Assembly (NCBI RefSeq): GCF_040640215.1
Contig: NZ_JBFABG010000003.1
Location: 248,001-312,000, forward strand
Direction of reading: 5' to 3'
DNA from: Actinosynnema sp040640215
GTDB taxonomy: Bacteria > Actinomycetota > Actinomycetes > Mycobacteriales > Pseudonocardiaceae
DNA length: 64,000 nucleotides
Shown: in pieces, positions 23,404-30,555 of the stretch
Position numbering within the stretch: the first letter of the stretch is position 1
How the letters are laid out: the number at the start of each line of letters is the position of its first letter
Position numbers and translations under genes: made by a program
Notes under the pieces: model-generated
What the model saw: the letters and a program-made list of their open reading frames with translations, nothing else
Told to the model about the DNA's origin: nothing
Databases searched by the model: none

Positions 23404-23843
23404 CCACGAGTGAGCGCCCCAACACCAACGTGCCGGGTCTGCGGTCCACGAAGCAGCGCACCGCCGTGTCCCGGCTGCTCGACTCGCTGGACGACTTCCG
23501 CTCGGCGCAGGAGCTCCACGAGGAGCTGCGCCGGCGCGGCGAGGGCATCGGCCTGACCACGGTGTACCGCACGCTCCAGTCGCTGGCCGACGCCGGCGAG
23601 GTGGACGTGCTGCGCACCGATTCCGGCGAGGCGATCTACCGGCGCTGCTCCTCGCACCACCACCACCACCTGGTGTGCCGCACCTGCGGGCGCACCGTCG
23701 AGGTGGAGGGGCCGACGGTGGAGCGGTGGGCCGACCGGGTGGCCGAGGAAAACGGCTTCTCCGAGGTCAGCCACACCGTGGAGATCTTCGGCACGTGCAC
23801 GGAGTGCGCGAAGGCCGTGGCGGCCGAGCCGAAGAAGCCCTAG
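23400..23843 (+). CDS. zur: zinc uptake regulator, Fur family
   Basis: This 147-residue Fur-family protein starts at a GTG overlapping the smtB stop (GTGA), with GGAGGA upstream. The winged helix (GLTTVYRTLQSLADAGEVDVL) is followed by the metal region: CSSHHHHHLVCRTCGRTVEVEG and CTECAKAV, giving the regulatory His cluster and two CxxC pairs for structural zinc. Zur represses zinc import genes when zinc is sufficient. The convergent pair at 23840-25739, with a His-rich protein, is a plausible target, although I see no clear Zur box there. The stop codon overlaps the end of the convergent gene by 4 bases. Confidence 0.92.
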   Translation: MTTSERPNTNVPGLRSTKQRTAVSRLLDSLDDFRSAQELHEELRRRGEGIGLTTVYRTLQSLADAGEVDVLRTDSGEAIYRRCSSHHHHHLVCRTCGRTVEVEGPTVERWADRVAEENGFSEVSHTVEIFGTCTECAKAVAAEPKKP

Positions 23844-24694
23844 CCCTCGTAGGTGTCCTCCGGCGGCGTGATCGGCGTGATCTCGCGGACGGTGAACGTC
23901 GGCACGTAGGCGTTCTCCCTGGTCGCCGACCCGGGCACGACGCGGCCGACCGCCTCGACCCACTGGTCGGTCGGCAGCGCGCCGAAGTCCCGGCCGGTCA
24001 TCAGCGCCTTCACCGGTGCGGCGTCGGCCGCGCAGCACGAGATGGTGAGCCGCGCCAGGTAGACGTTCTGCTCCTTGCGGACGACGAACCCGGTCAGCTT
24101 CACGGTCCGGTCGTCGAGCGAGCCCGAGTCGTCCCACGCGGTGCGGGTGACGAACTCGCTGATCGTCAGCGGGACGACGTCGTCCTGGGGCAGCGGGGCG
24201 AACCCGTTGCCCGCTTTGGACTCCTGGGCGGCGTTGCGGTCCGACCGGTTGACCGTGTCCGCGCCCAGCGCGGGCGGGCTGATCAGGAACACCGCCAGCA
24301 CCGGGAGCAGCAGCATCCACGGGCTGCGCGAGGAGCCGTGCTCGTGCCCGTCGTGGTGGACCGCGCCGTGGTCGTGACCGCCCCCGGCGGCGGCGTCGCC
24401 GGACTTCCCGGCGGACGACCCGACAGCGGCCACGGCGGCCGGCTGCCCGGCAGCGTCCCCGGCACCGTCGCCACCGTCTCCGGCGGGATTGCCGGGGGGA
24501 CTTTCCGCGAGGTGCCCGCCACGCAGGTCGCGCGCGATGGCCACCACCGCGAGCACGATCATGACCACCCCGGTGGCGACCAGCCACGGCTGGAGCGATT
24601 CTTTGACGTACCGCAGGTAGGTGCCGCTGAGCGCGAGCTTCAGCAGCGCGCCGCCGAGCAGCACCAGCAGGACGTTCTGGGTTTCCCGCCGCAT
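23840..24694 (-). CDS. TIGR03943 family protein with His-rich loop
   Basis: This 284-residue protein has two N-terminal membrane segments (about residues 6-24 and 35-54), a Gly/Ala-rich linker, a histidine cluster near residues 105-120 (HDHGAVHHDGHEHG), a third membrane segment (WMLLLPVLAVFLISP) and a beta-rich outer domain. That domain contains VKLTGFVVRKEQNVYLARLTISCCAADAAPVK, the CC motif typical of TIGR03943 (YcgQ-like). The family always accompanies a DUF318 permease, here the gene 13 bases upstream. The histidines suggest metal binding. A role in zinc transport or allocation under Zur is inferred from position, not shown. Confidence 0.85.
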   Translation of the reverse strand: MRRETQNVLLVLLGGALLKLALSGTYLRYVKESLQPWLVATGVVMIVLAVVAIARDLRGGHLAESPPGNPAGDGGDGAGDAAGQPAAVAAVGSSAGKSGDAAAGGGHDHGAVHHDGHEHGSSRSPWMLLLPVLAVFLISPPALGADTVNRSDRNAAQESKAGNGFAPLPQDDVVPLTISEFVTRTAWDDSGSLDDRTVKLTGFVVRKEQNVYLARLTISCCAADAAPVKALMTGRDFGALPTDQWVEAVGRVVPGSATRENAYVPTFTVREITPITPPEDTYEG

Positions 24695-24707
24695 CAGGTC
24701 TCGCCCC

Positions 24708-25739
24708 TCACAGGAACACCGCGCCCGCCGCCAGCGCGCACAGGATGGCCACCACGAACGTCACCGGCGCGAACCGGGCCGCGAACCCGCGCCCGAACGC
24801 CCCCGCCTGCAACGCGACCAGCTTCACGTCCACCGCCGGACCCACCACCAGGAACACCAGCCGGGGCAGCAGCGGCAGCGCGGTCATCGACACCGCGACG
24901 AACGCGTCCGCCTCGCTGCACAGCGCCAGCACCACCGCGAGCAGCGCCATCACCAGCACACCGAGCACCAGTTGCCCGCCGAGGGTCTCCAGCCACTCGG
25001 CCGGGACCAGCACGTTGAACGCCGCCGCGAACACCCCGCCGAGCACCAGGAACCCGCCGGCCTCCACCAGGTCGTGGCGGGCGGTCTCGGCGAACACCAG
25101 CCAGCGGGACCTGCCGTCGCGGTCGGGCAGCCGGCGCAGCGCGCGTTCCGCGATCCACTCGGACTTGCCGAACCGGGTCCACAGCCACCCCATCACCACG
25201 GCGGTGAGCAGCGACCCGAGGAACCGCGCGGGCACCATCAGCGGCGCGTCCCGGAACGCCACGGCCGTCGACACCAGCACGATCGGGTTCACCGCCGGCG
25301 CGGCCAGCAGGAACGACAACGCGACCGCCGGCGCGACACCCTGCTGCATGAGCCGGCGCGCCACCGGCACCGACGCGCACTCGCACCCCGGCAGGGCGAT
25401 ACCGGCCACCCCGGCCACGGGCACCGCGAGCGCGGTCCGCTTCGGCAACAGCCTGCGCAGCGCGCTCGCCGGCACGAACGCGGCGATCGCGCCGCTGATC
25501 AGCACACCGAGCACGAGGAACGGCATCGCCTGGACGCACACCGCGACGAACACCGTCGACGCCGTGCGCAGCGTCGGCGCGTCCAACGCCGACACCAGCC
25601 AGTCCTGGAAGAGCAGGGCCAGCACCAGCACCGCGCACAGGACCTCCAGCGAGGTCACCCGGAAACGGGGTGGCGTGCGGCGCGGGCGTGACCCCCGGAT
25701 CTCGCCAGTGATTGTCACTTTCGAGATGATGCCAGGCAT
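24708..25739 (-). CDS. permease (DUF318/YraQ family)
   Basis: This 343-residue polytopic protein has about 8-9 hydrophobic segments and the family signature ALPGCECASVPVARRLMQQGVAPAVALSFLLAAPAVNPIVL (in part GCECASVPVARRL, then APAVNP). A second block reads LALCSEADAFVAVSMTALP. The Cys-Glu-Cys in the first block could touch a metal. It pairs with the TIGR03943 gene, a combination seen beside zinc or copper regulators in several Gram-positives. The ATG at 25739 gives full length, but no ribosome site is seen. GTG codons at 25718 and 25658 are alternatives, and a 13-base inverted repeat AGTGA-TTG-TCACT (25707-25719) would then fall near the start. Confidence 0.85.
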   Translation of the reverse strand: MPGIISKVTITGEIRGSRPRRTPPRFRVTSLEVLCAVLVLALLFQDWLVSALDAPTLRTASTVFVAVCVQAMPFLVLGVLISGAIAAFVPASALRRLLPKRTALAVPVAGVAGIALPGCECASVPVARRLMQQGVAPAVALSFLLAAPAVNPIVLVSTAVAFRDAPLMVPARFLGSLLTAVVMGWLWTRFGKSEWIAERALRRLPDRDGRSRWLVFAETARHDLVEAGGFLVLGGVFAAAFNVLVPAEWLETLGGQLVLGVLVMALLAVVLALCSEADAFVAVSMTALPLLPRLVFLVVGPAVDVKLVALQAGAFGRGFAARFAPVTFVVAILCALAAGAVFL

Positions 25740-25760
25740 CGCCCACGCCGCCGAACCGAC

Positions 25761-26042
25761 CTACGTCGGGTCTTCGACCTCTTCGCGGAGCTCGTCGATC
25801 GTGGAGAGCACGTCCATCGCGCTGCGCACCGGCAGCAGCGGTTCCACCACGGCCGACACCCCGCGCCCCTCGGCGATCACCGACTCCGCCAGCGCCACCG
25901 CCTCGTCCCGCTCGTACGGGCCGCACACGAACGAGTCCCAGTCCTCACCCGCCGACGCCTCGAAGGTGATCGCCCACGGCAACCCCTCGACCTCCGCGTC
26001 GTCGTCCGGCTCGTACACGATCACCCCGGCCACGTCACGCAC
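25761..26042 (-). CDS. small conserved hypothetical
   Basis: This 93-residue acidic protein starts at a GTG inside the end of the preceding gene (8-base overlap). It has a GVIVYEPDDDAEVEGLPWAITFEAS strand region and a helix-rich C-terminus (DEAVALAESVIAEG and VLSTIDELREEVED). No family name is recognised. A GTG three codons later (26033) is better placed relative to GGAAGG. Tight coupling to the YbjN-like gene and uppS suggests one transcript. Confidence 0.6.
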   Translation of the reverse strand: MRDVAGVIVYEPDDDAEVEGLPWAITFEASAGEDWDSFVCGPYERDEAVALAESVIAEGRGVSAVVEPLLPVRSAMDVLSTIDELREEVEDPT

Positions 26043-26478
26043 CGCCTTCCGCGTCCGCCAGCAGCTCGGCGCGGAGCTGGGACGCCGTGGAGACGACCAG
26101 CATGAGCAGGGTGCTCAGCGGTTCGGTGCGCATCCCCTCGGCCGGGAACGCGTACCGCAGGGTCACGTCGGTGCCCCGCTCGGTGTGCACGACACCCAGC
26201 GTGCCGAACAGCCCCTGACCCGCCCGTTCCGCCGCCGAAGCGGCCAGGTTCGGGTTCTTCGGCAGGTCCCACGCCACCACGCACGTCAAGCTCAGCACGG
26301 TCAGCCCCTCGGCCAGCCGCATGGCCTGCACCGCGCACGGGACCTCGCCGTGCCGGAAGCTCAACGCCCCGTCGTCGTCCACGTGCACCTCGTGGAACAG
26401 CTCCAGCGCCTCCCGCGCGGCGGTGAGCAGCTCGGCGGTCACCGCCGCGTCGTCGGTCACTGCGGGATCGTCGCTCAC
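26035..26478 (-). CDS. YbjN-like / type III chaperone-fold hypothetical
   Basis: This 147-residue acidic protein starts at a GTG overlapping the uppS stop by 4 bases. The pattern LFHEVHVDDDGALSFRHGEVPCAVQAMRLAEGLTVLSLTCVVAWDLP followed by two helices matches the YbjN / type III secretion chaperone-like fold found widely in actinobacteria. Here it is quoted from the middle: LSLTCVVAWDLPKNPNLA. No catalytic motif is present. Function of the family is not established. It sits in a coupled run uppS - this gene - 25761 hypothetical. Confidence 0.65.
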   Translation of the reverse strand: MSDDPAVTDDAAVTAELLTAAREALELFHEVHVDDDGALSFRHGEVPCAVQAMRLAEGLTVLSLTCVVAWDLPKNPNLAASAAERAGQGLFGTLGVVHTERGTDVTLRYAFPAEGMRTEPLSTLLMLVVSTASQLRAELLADAEGGA

Positions 26479-27344
26479 TGGTTCTCCTCGTCCACGTCGG
26501 TCCGGTCCACATCGGCCTGGTCCACATCGGCCTCGTCCACGTCCGGCTTGTCCACCGCGCCGCCGAACCGCCGGTCGCGCCGGGCGAACGACTCGCACGC
26601 CCGCCACAGGTCCAGCCGGTCGAAGTCCGGCCACAGGATGTCCTGGAACACCAGCTCGGCGTAAGCCGACTGCCACAGCAGGAAGTTCGACGTCCGCTGC
26701 TCCCCCGACGGCCGGATGAACAGGTCCACGTCCGGCATGTCCGGCTGGTACAGGTACTTCGCGATGGTCCGCTCGTCCACCTTGTCCGGGTTGAGCCGCC
26801 CGGCGGCGACCAGCCGGGCGATCTCCCGCGCGGCGTCGCCGACCTCGGCGCGACCCCCGTAGTTGATGCACATCGCCAGGTTCAGCACCGTGTTGTCCTT
26901 GGTGCGCTCCTCGGCGACCTCCAGCTCGTTGATCACGCTGCGCCACAGCCGGGGCCGCCGGCCCGCCCACCGCACCCGCACCCCGAGCTCGTCCAGCTCG
27001 TCCGTGCGGTGGCGGATGACGTCCCGGCTGAAGCCCATCAGGAAGCGGACCTCCTCCGGGCTGCGCCGCCAGTTCTCGGTGGAGAACGCGTAGAGCGACA
27101 GCCACTTCACACCCAGCTCGATCGCACCCTTGGCCGCTTCCACGACCACGGCCTCACCGCGCTTGTGCCCCTCGATGCGGGACAGGCCGCGCTGGTTGGC
27201 CCAGCGGCCGTTGCCGTCCATCACGATCGCGACGTGCTTCGGCACGAGGTCGGCCGGGATCGACGGCGCGGCGGTGCCGGTGACGTGCGGGTCCGGGGGG
27301 CGGGGAGCGCGCGCGACGCGTTCGGCCCGCCTTCGGCGAAGCAT
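26475..27344 (-). CDS. uppS: isoprenyl transferase (cis-prenyl diphosphate synthase)
   Basis: This 289-residue enzyme condenses isopentenyl diphosphate units in cis to make the polyprenyl carrier for cell wall synthesis. The catalytic Asp is D43 in HVAIVMDGNGRWANQRG. Further conserved parts are GHKRGEAVVVEAAKGAIELGVK, LYAFSTENWRR, and DLFIRPSGEQRTSNFLLWQSAYAEL (seen as IRPSGEQRTSNFLLWQSAY). ATG start with GAGGAA 9 bases upstream. It is longer than the usual 250 residues. The extra length is an N-terminal basic segment and an acidic C-terminal tail made of ADVD-type repeats (see findings). The long N-terminal form resembles Rv2361c of M. tuberculosis, which makes decaprenyl diphosphate. Confidence 0.95.
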   Translation of the reverse strand: MLRRRRAERVARAPRPPDPHVTGTAAPSIPADLVPKHVAIVMDGNGRWANQRGLSRIEGHKRGEAVVVEAAKGAIELGVKWLSLYAFSTENWRRSPEEVRFLMGFSRDVIRHRTDELDELGVRVRWAGRRPRLWRSVINELEVAEERTKDNTVLNLAMCINYGGRAEVGDAAREIARLVAAGRLNPDKVDERTIAKYLYQPDMPDVDLFIRPSGEQRTSNFLLWQSAYAELVFQDILWPDFDRLDLWRACESFARRDRRFGGAVDKPDVDEADVDQADVDRTDVDEENQ

Positions 27345-27432
27345 GCGGACAGGTTCCTCTCGAAGATCGGGTTGCCCGGTGCGGACCGGGATCTGCCACG
27401 CGGCAGCGGGAGACCCGGTGCGGCTGGCGACT

Positions 27433-28185
27433 CTATCCGTCGGCCAGCGGTGCCTTGCGCTCGACCAGCGGCAGGGACCGGAGCTGCCGCTCCAGGTGCC
27501 ACTGGAGGTGCGCGGCGACCAGCCCGCTGGCCTCGCGGCGCGGCCCGTTCGGGATCTCGTCGACCACGTCCCACTCGCCGTGCAGGAGCGCGCCAAGGAG
27601 CCGGAGCGTGGCCTCGTGGGGCTGGGTGCTGCCCGGCGGCCGGCAGTGCGCGCACACCAGGCCGCCCGCGTGCGGGTTGAACGCCCGGTGCGGACCGGGG
27701 TCGCCGCACCGCGCGCACTCGTGCACCGCCGGGGCCCAGCCGGCCGACGACATCGCGCGCATCAGGAACGCGTCCAGGACCAGCGAGGGGTCCCGCTCCT
27801 TGGCCGCCAGCGCCCGCAGCGCCCCGGTGACCAGCAGGTAGAGCCGCAACGCCGGCTCGCCCTCCTCGGCGGTCAGCCGGTCGGCCGTCTCCAGGACCGC
27901 GCACGCGGCGGTGTAGCGCTGGTAGTCGTCCACCAGGCCGACGCCGAAGGCGTCCAGCGTCTGCACCTGGGTGACCACGTCGAGCGAGCGGCCGGGGTAG
28001 AACTGGACGTCGACGTGCCCGAACGGTTCCAGGCGCGCGCCGAACCGGGAGGACGTCCGCCGCACCCCCTTGGCGACCGCGCGCACCTTGCCGTGCTTCT
28101 GGGTCAGCAGGGTGATGATGCGGTCGGCCTCGCCGAGCTTCTGCACCCGCAGGACCACACCCGTGTCCCGGTACAGGTTGGCCAT
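27433..28185 (-). CDS. recO: DNA repair protein RecO
   Basis: This 250-residue mediator loads RecA onto SSB-coated DNA with RecR. The N-terminal OB fold is YRDTGVVLRVQKLGEADRIITLL through GRSLDVVTQVQTLDAF. The C-terminal half carries the zinc-type cysteines CARCGDPGPHR and GLVCAHCRPPG. ATG start preceded by GGGAG. Length and order (uppS-recO-era) match other actinobacteria. Confidence 0.95.
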   Translation of the reverse strand: MANLYRDTGVVLRVQKLGEADRIITLLTQKHGKVRAVAKGVRRTSSRFGARLEPFGHVDVQFYPGRSLDVVTQVQTLDAFGVGLVDDYQRYTAACAVLETADRLTAEEGEPALRLYLLVTGALRALAAKERDPSLVLDAFLMRAMSSAGWAPAVHECARCGDPGPHRAFNPHAGGLVCAHCRPPGSTQPHEATLRLLGALLHGEWDVVDEIPNGPRREASGLVAAHLQWHLERQLRSLPLVERKAPLADG

Positions 28186-28217
28186 CGCTCCCCCACCCGC
28201 CCGCGTCCGTCGCGGGG

Positions 28218-29114
28218 TCAGAAACCCAGTCTACGAAGCTGCTTCGGGTCGCGCTGCCAGTCCTTGGCGATCTTGACGTGCAGGTCGAGGTAGACGCGCG
28301 TGCCGAGCAGCTTCTCGATGTGGTGGCGGGCCGTGATGCCCACCTGCTTGAGCCGCTCGCCCCGGTGGCCGAGGATGATCGCCTTCTGGCTGGAGCGCTC
28401 CACGAACACGTTGGCGTGCACGTCGAGCAGGTCGTTGCGCCCCTCGCGGGGCGACATCTCCTCCACCACGACCGCGATCGAGTGCGGCAGCTCGTCCCGC
28501 ACCCCCTCCAGCGCGGCCTCCCGGATCAGCTCGGCGACGAGGGTCTGCTCGGGTTCGTCGGTGAGCTCGCCGTCCGGGTAGAGCGGCGGCCCCTCGGGCA
28601 GCCGGCCCATCAGCAGGTCGGCGAGCGTGTCGACCTGGAAGCCGTCCTGCGCGGAGACCGGGATCAGCTCGGCGAAGTCCATCACGGCCTGGAGGGCGAG
28701 CAACTGCTCGATCACCTGCTGCTGGCTGACCAGGTCGGTCTTGGTGATGATCCCGATCACCGGGGTCCGCTTGGCGATCTTCTCCAGCTCGGCGGCGATG
28801 AACTTGTCCCCGGGACCGACCTTCTGGTCGGCCGGGACGCAGAAGCCGACCACGTCGACCTCGGACCAGGTCTCCCGGACCAGGTCGTTGAGGCGCTGGC
28901 CGAGCAACGTCCGAGGTCGGTGCAGGCCGGGGGTGTCGACCAGGATCAACTGCCCGTCGGACCGGTGCACGATCCCCCGGATCGTGTGCCGGGTGGTCTG
29001 GGGCTTGCTGGAGGTGATCGCGACCTTGGTCCCCACCAGCGCGTTCGTCAACGTCGACTTGCCGGCGTTGGGCCGACCGACAAAGCACGCGAACCCGGAA
29101 CGATAACCATCCAT
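28218..29114 (-). CDS. era: GTPase Era
   Basis: This 298-residue Ras-like GTPase assists 16S rRNA maturation and 30S assembly. GTP-binding motifs are G1 GRPNAGKST (about residues 13-21), G2 around KPQTTRHTIRG, G3 DTPGLHRP, G4 TKTD and G5 SAQ. The C-terminal KH domain contains VVEEMSPREGRNDLLDVHANVFVE and KAIILGHRGERLKQVGITAR (the RNA-binding G-x-x-G is GHRGE). The ATG at 29114 is where homology begins. About 770 bases without genes precede it on the minus strand, unlike the usual compact arrangement. Confidence 0.96.
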   Translation of the reverse strand: MDGYRSGFACFVGRPNAGKSTLTNALVGTKVAITSSKPQTTRHTIRGIVHRSDGQLILVDTPGLHRPRTLLGQRLNDLVRETWSEVDVVGFCVPADQKVGPGDKFIAAELEKIAKRTPVIGIITKTDLVSQQQVIEQLLALQAVMDFAELIPVSAQDGFQVDTLADLLMGRLPEGPPLYPDGELTDEPEQTLVAELIREAALEGVRDELPHSIAVVVEEMSPREGRNDLLDVHANVFVERSSQKAIILGHRGERLKQVGITARHHIEKLLGTRVYLDLHVKIAKDWQRDPKQLRRLGF

Positions 29115-29884
29115 CCGCCCATTGTCCCCGTACGCGCCGACCCCGCCCCTCCACCCCTCGCAGCGGCGCTCGGCGGTGTGTGCTGGGGTGTGTGCCGGGG
29201 TGGTGGCTGGGTGGTGGCGGGGAGCCGAGCCGGAAGCCGTCGCACCCGCCGTGCGCGTGCTTCGGCTACGACTCAGGAGGGTGTTCGGGCGACTTTCGTA
29301 CACGGTTCGCCACATGTCGTGAACCGACCTCGGATCGGGCACTTTCCGGCACTGGATCTCGTTGCCGAGGAAGTAAGGAGGCGAGGCACGGCGGGCTGGG
29401 GTCCGGCGACCGGGCTGGCAGCCACATCCGCCACCCACAGCCTGCCCGCACGCACCCCACCCGCACAGCACCCGTCCACCGCACGCCTACCGGCGCACGC
29501 CCGCCCGCAGCAGGCCCGCCCACCGCACGTTCGCCCGCAGGACGCCCGCCCACAGCAGGCCCGCCCGCAGCGCGGCGGCCGAGCGCGGCGGGCCAGGACG
29601 GCGGGCCAGGACGGGGGCGGGACGGTCTTGCCAGCAGCAGGCGAGACGGTTCCCGGTGCAGCTTTGCCGGGCGGATTCGGGCGGTTGGCAGGTTCTCGGT
29701 TGGCAGGTGCTCGGGTTGGTGGACCGGAGGTCTGGGTGGGGTCGGCCAGCGCCCTCAGGGGCACGACCGTTATCCGTGGGCTGATCCCGGTCGTCTCGTT
29801 CACCGGCGGACGGCGGACGGGGACTCGATTCGCTTGATCAAGTCCCCGTCCTGCCGGCCGACGAGCCGCGTCTGCCTTCTGCCG
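29115..29884. other. long intergenic region upstream of era
   Basis: No supported gene lies in these 770 bases. Frames exist on both strands, including a Cys-rich 176-codon minus frame, but they consist of low-complexity Pro/Arg/Ala/Cys text from GC-rich repeats. The part near 29,300 is less GC-rich. The 25-base direct repeat at 29499-29568 is the only clear structure. It must contain the era promoter. Confidence 0.5.
29499..29568. repeat. 25-base direct repeat, two copies
   Basis: Copies at 29499-29523 and 29544-29568 differ at two positions (pattern GCCCGCCC[G/A]CAGCAGG, then CCCGCCC[A/G]C), with a 45-base period. Related CCCGCC- and GCAG-containing words flank both copies, giving an imperfect tandem array from about 29440 to 29590. 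Confidence 0.6.
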
Positions 29885-30211
29885 TCAGTCGGGCTTGACG
29901 GGCGGTGCGACGCGGTTCGGTTCGAGCTTCGCCGGCAGTGGGCCGCCGGTGGTCAGCCATTGCTCCAGGTCTTCCATCACGACGTCGTGCAGCACCGAGC
30001 CCAGCCACACCGGTTTCGTGCCGGGCCGCTTGACGACCACGATGTTCGAGTTCTCGCACGCGTCCAAACAGTCCGCCGTGCGCACGCGCACCCGCCCGCC
30101 GGACCGCGCCGCCACCGCTTCGAGGCGGCGCAACTGTTCGGCGTGGTCGTACTCGGGGTGCTTCTTGACGGTGCCGCAGCAACACCCCCGGCACACGGTC
30201 ACGAGTGCCAC
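29885..30211 (-). CDS. thioredoxin-like [2Fe-2S] ferredoxin domain protein
   Basis: This 108-residue protein has the cysteine pattern of thioredoxin-fold [2Fe-2S] ferredoxins: C7, C10, C11 and C12 (VTVCRGCCCGTVKK), then C48 and C52 (RTADCLDACENSNIVVV). It continues with a PVWLGSVLHDVVMEDLEQWL segment. Four of these would hold the cluster. Partner and pathway are unknown. The GTG start shares one base with the stop of the upstream gene (TAGTG), so they are coupled. Confidence 0.8.
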   Translation of the reverse strand: MALVTVCRGCCCGTVKKHPEYDHAEQLRRLEAVAARSGGRVRVRTADCLDACENSNIVVVKRPGTKPVWLGSVLHDVVMEDLEQWLTTGGPLPAKLEPNRVAPPVKPD

Positions 30212-30555
30212 TACACGGTTTCCCGGAGTGTGCCTGTGCCGTCCGCGCGCAACACCGGCACGCCGGCGGTCAGGTCACGCGCGGCGGCGACGGAATCCGC
30301 GTCCACGGTGTCCGCAGCCGTCACGACGGCCGCCGCCTCCAGTCCTTCCGCGCCGCTGGAGACGGCCGCCGCGACAGCGGCTTGGAGCGCGGTCAACTTC
30401 AGCGACGGCAACGCGATCGTGGTCGCGGCGTAGGTGCGGCCGTCGGTGTCGCGCACCGCCGCGCCCTCGGCCGCCCCGGTGCGCGCCCTGGCCGAGCGGG
30501 CCAGGGTGATGATCTTGGCGTCTTCCGGGGCGAGGTCGTGGTCGAGGTCAGTCAC
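30211..30555 (-). CDS. degenerate cytidine deaminase-like protein
   Basis: This 114-residue protein corresponds in position to Rv2365c of M. tuberculosis and has a cytidine deaminase-like outline: KIITLARSARARTGAAEGAAVRDTDGRTYAA, SLKLTALQAAVAAAVSSGAEGLEAAAVVT (part: LKLTALQAAVAAAVSSG). The zinc site is missing. Where active enzymes have a His/Cys-Ala-Glu motif this protein reads LTALQAA, and no later Pro-Cys-x-x-Cys is present. It is therefore probably not a deaminase. The GTG has GGAGGG 8 bases upstream and overlaps the corC-like gene by 8 bases. Confidence 0.75.
   Translation of the reverse strand: MTDLDHDLAPEDAKIITLARSARARTGAAEGAAVRDTDGRTYAATTIALPSLKLTALQAAVAAAVSSGAEGLEAAAVVTAADTVDADSVAAARDLTAGVPVLRADGTGTLRETV

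Noticed and set aside
29499..29568. Possible CRISPR array
   Set aside because: There are only two copies of the 25-base unit, separated by 20 bases that themselves resemble the repeat, and no cas genes are present.
29273..29803. Cys-rich 176-codon minus frame upstream of era
   Set aside because: The cysteines come from repeated GCAG/CCGC words, there is no ribosome site, and all frames in both strands show similar open stretches.
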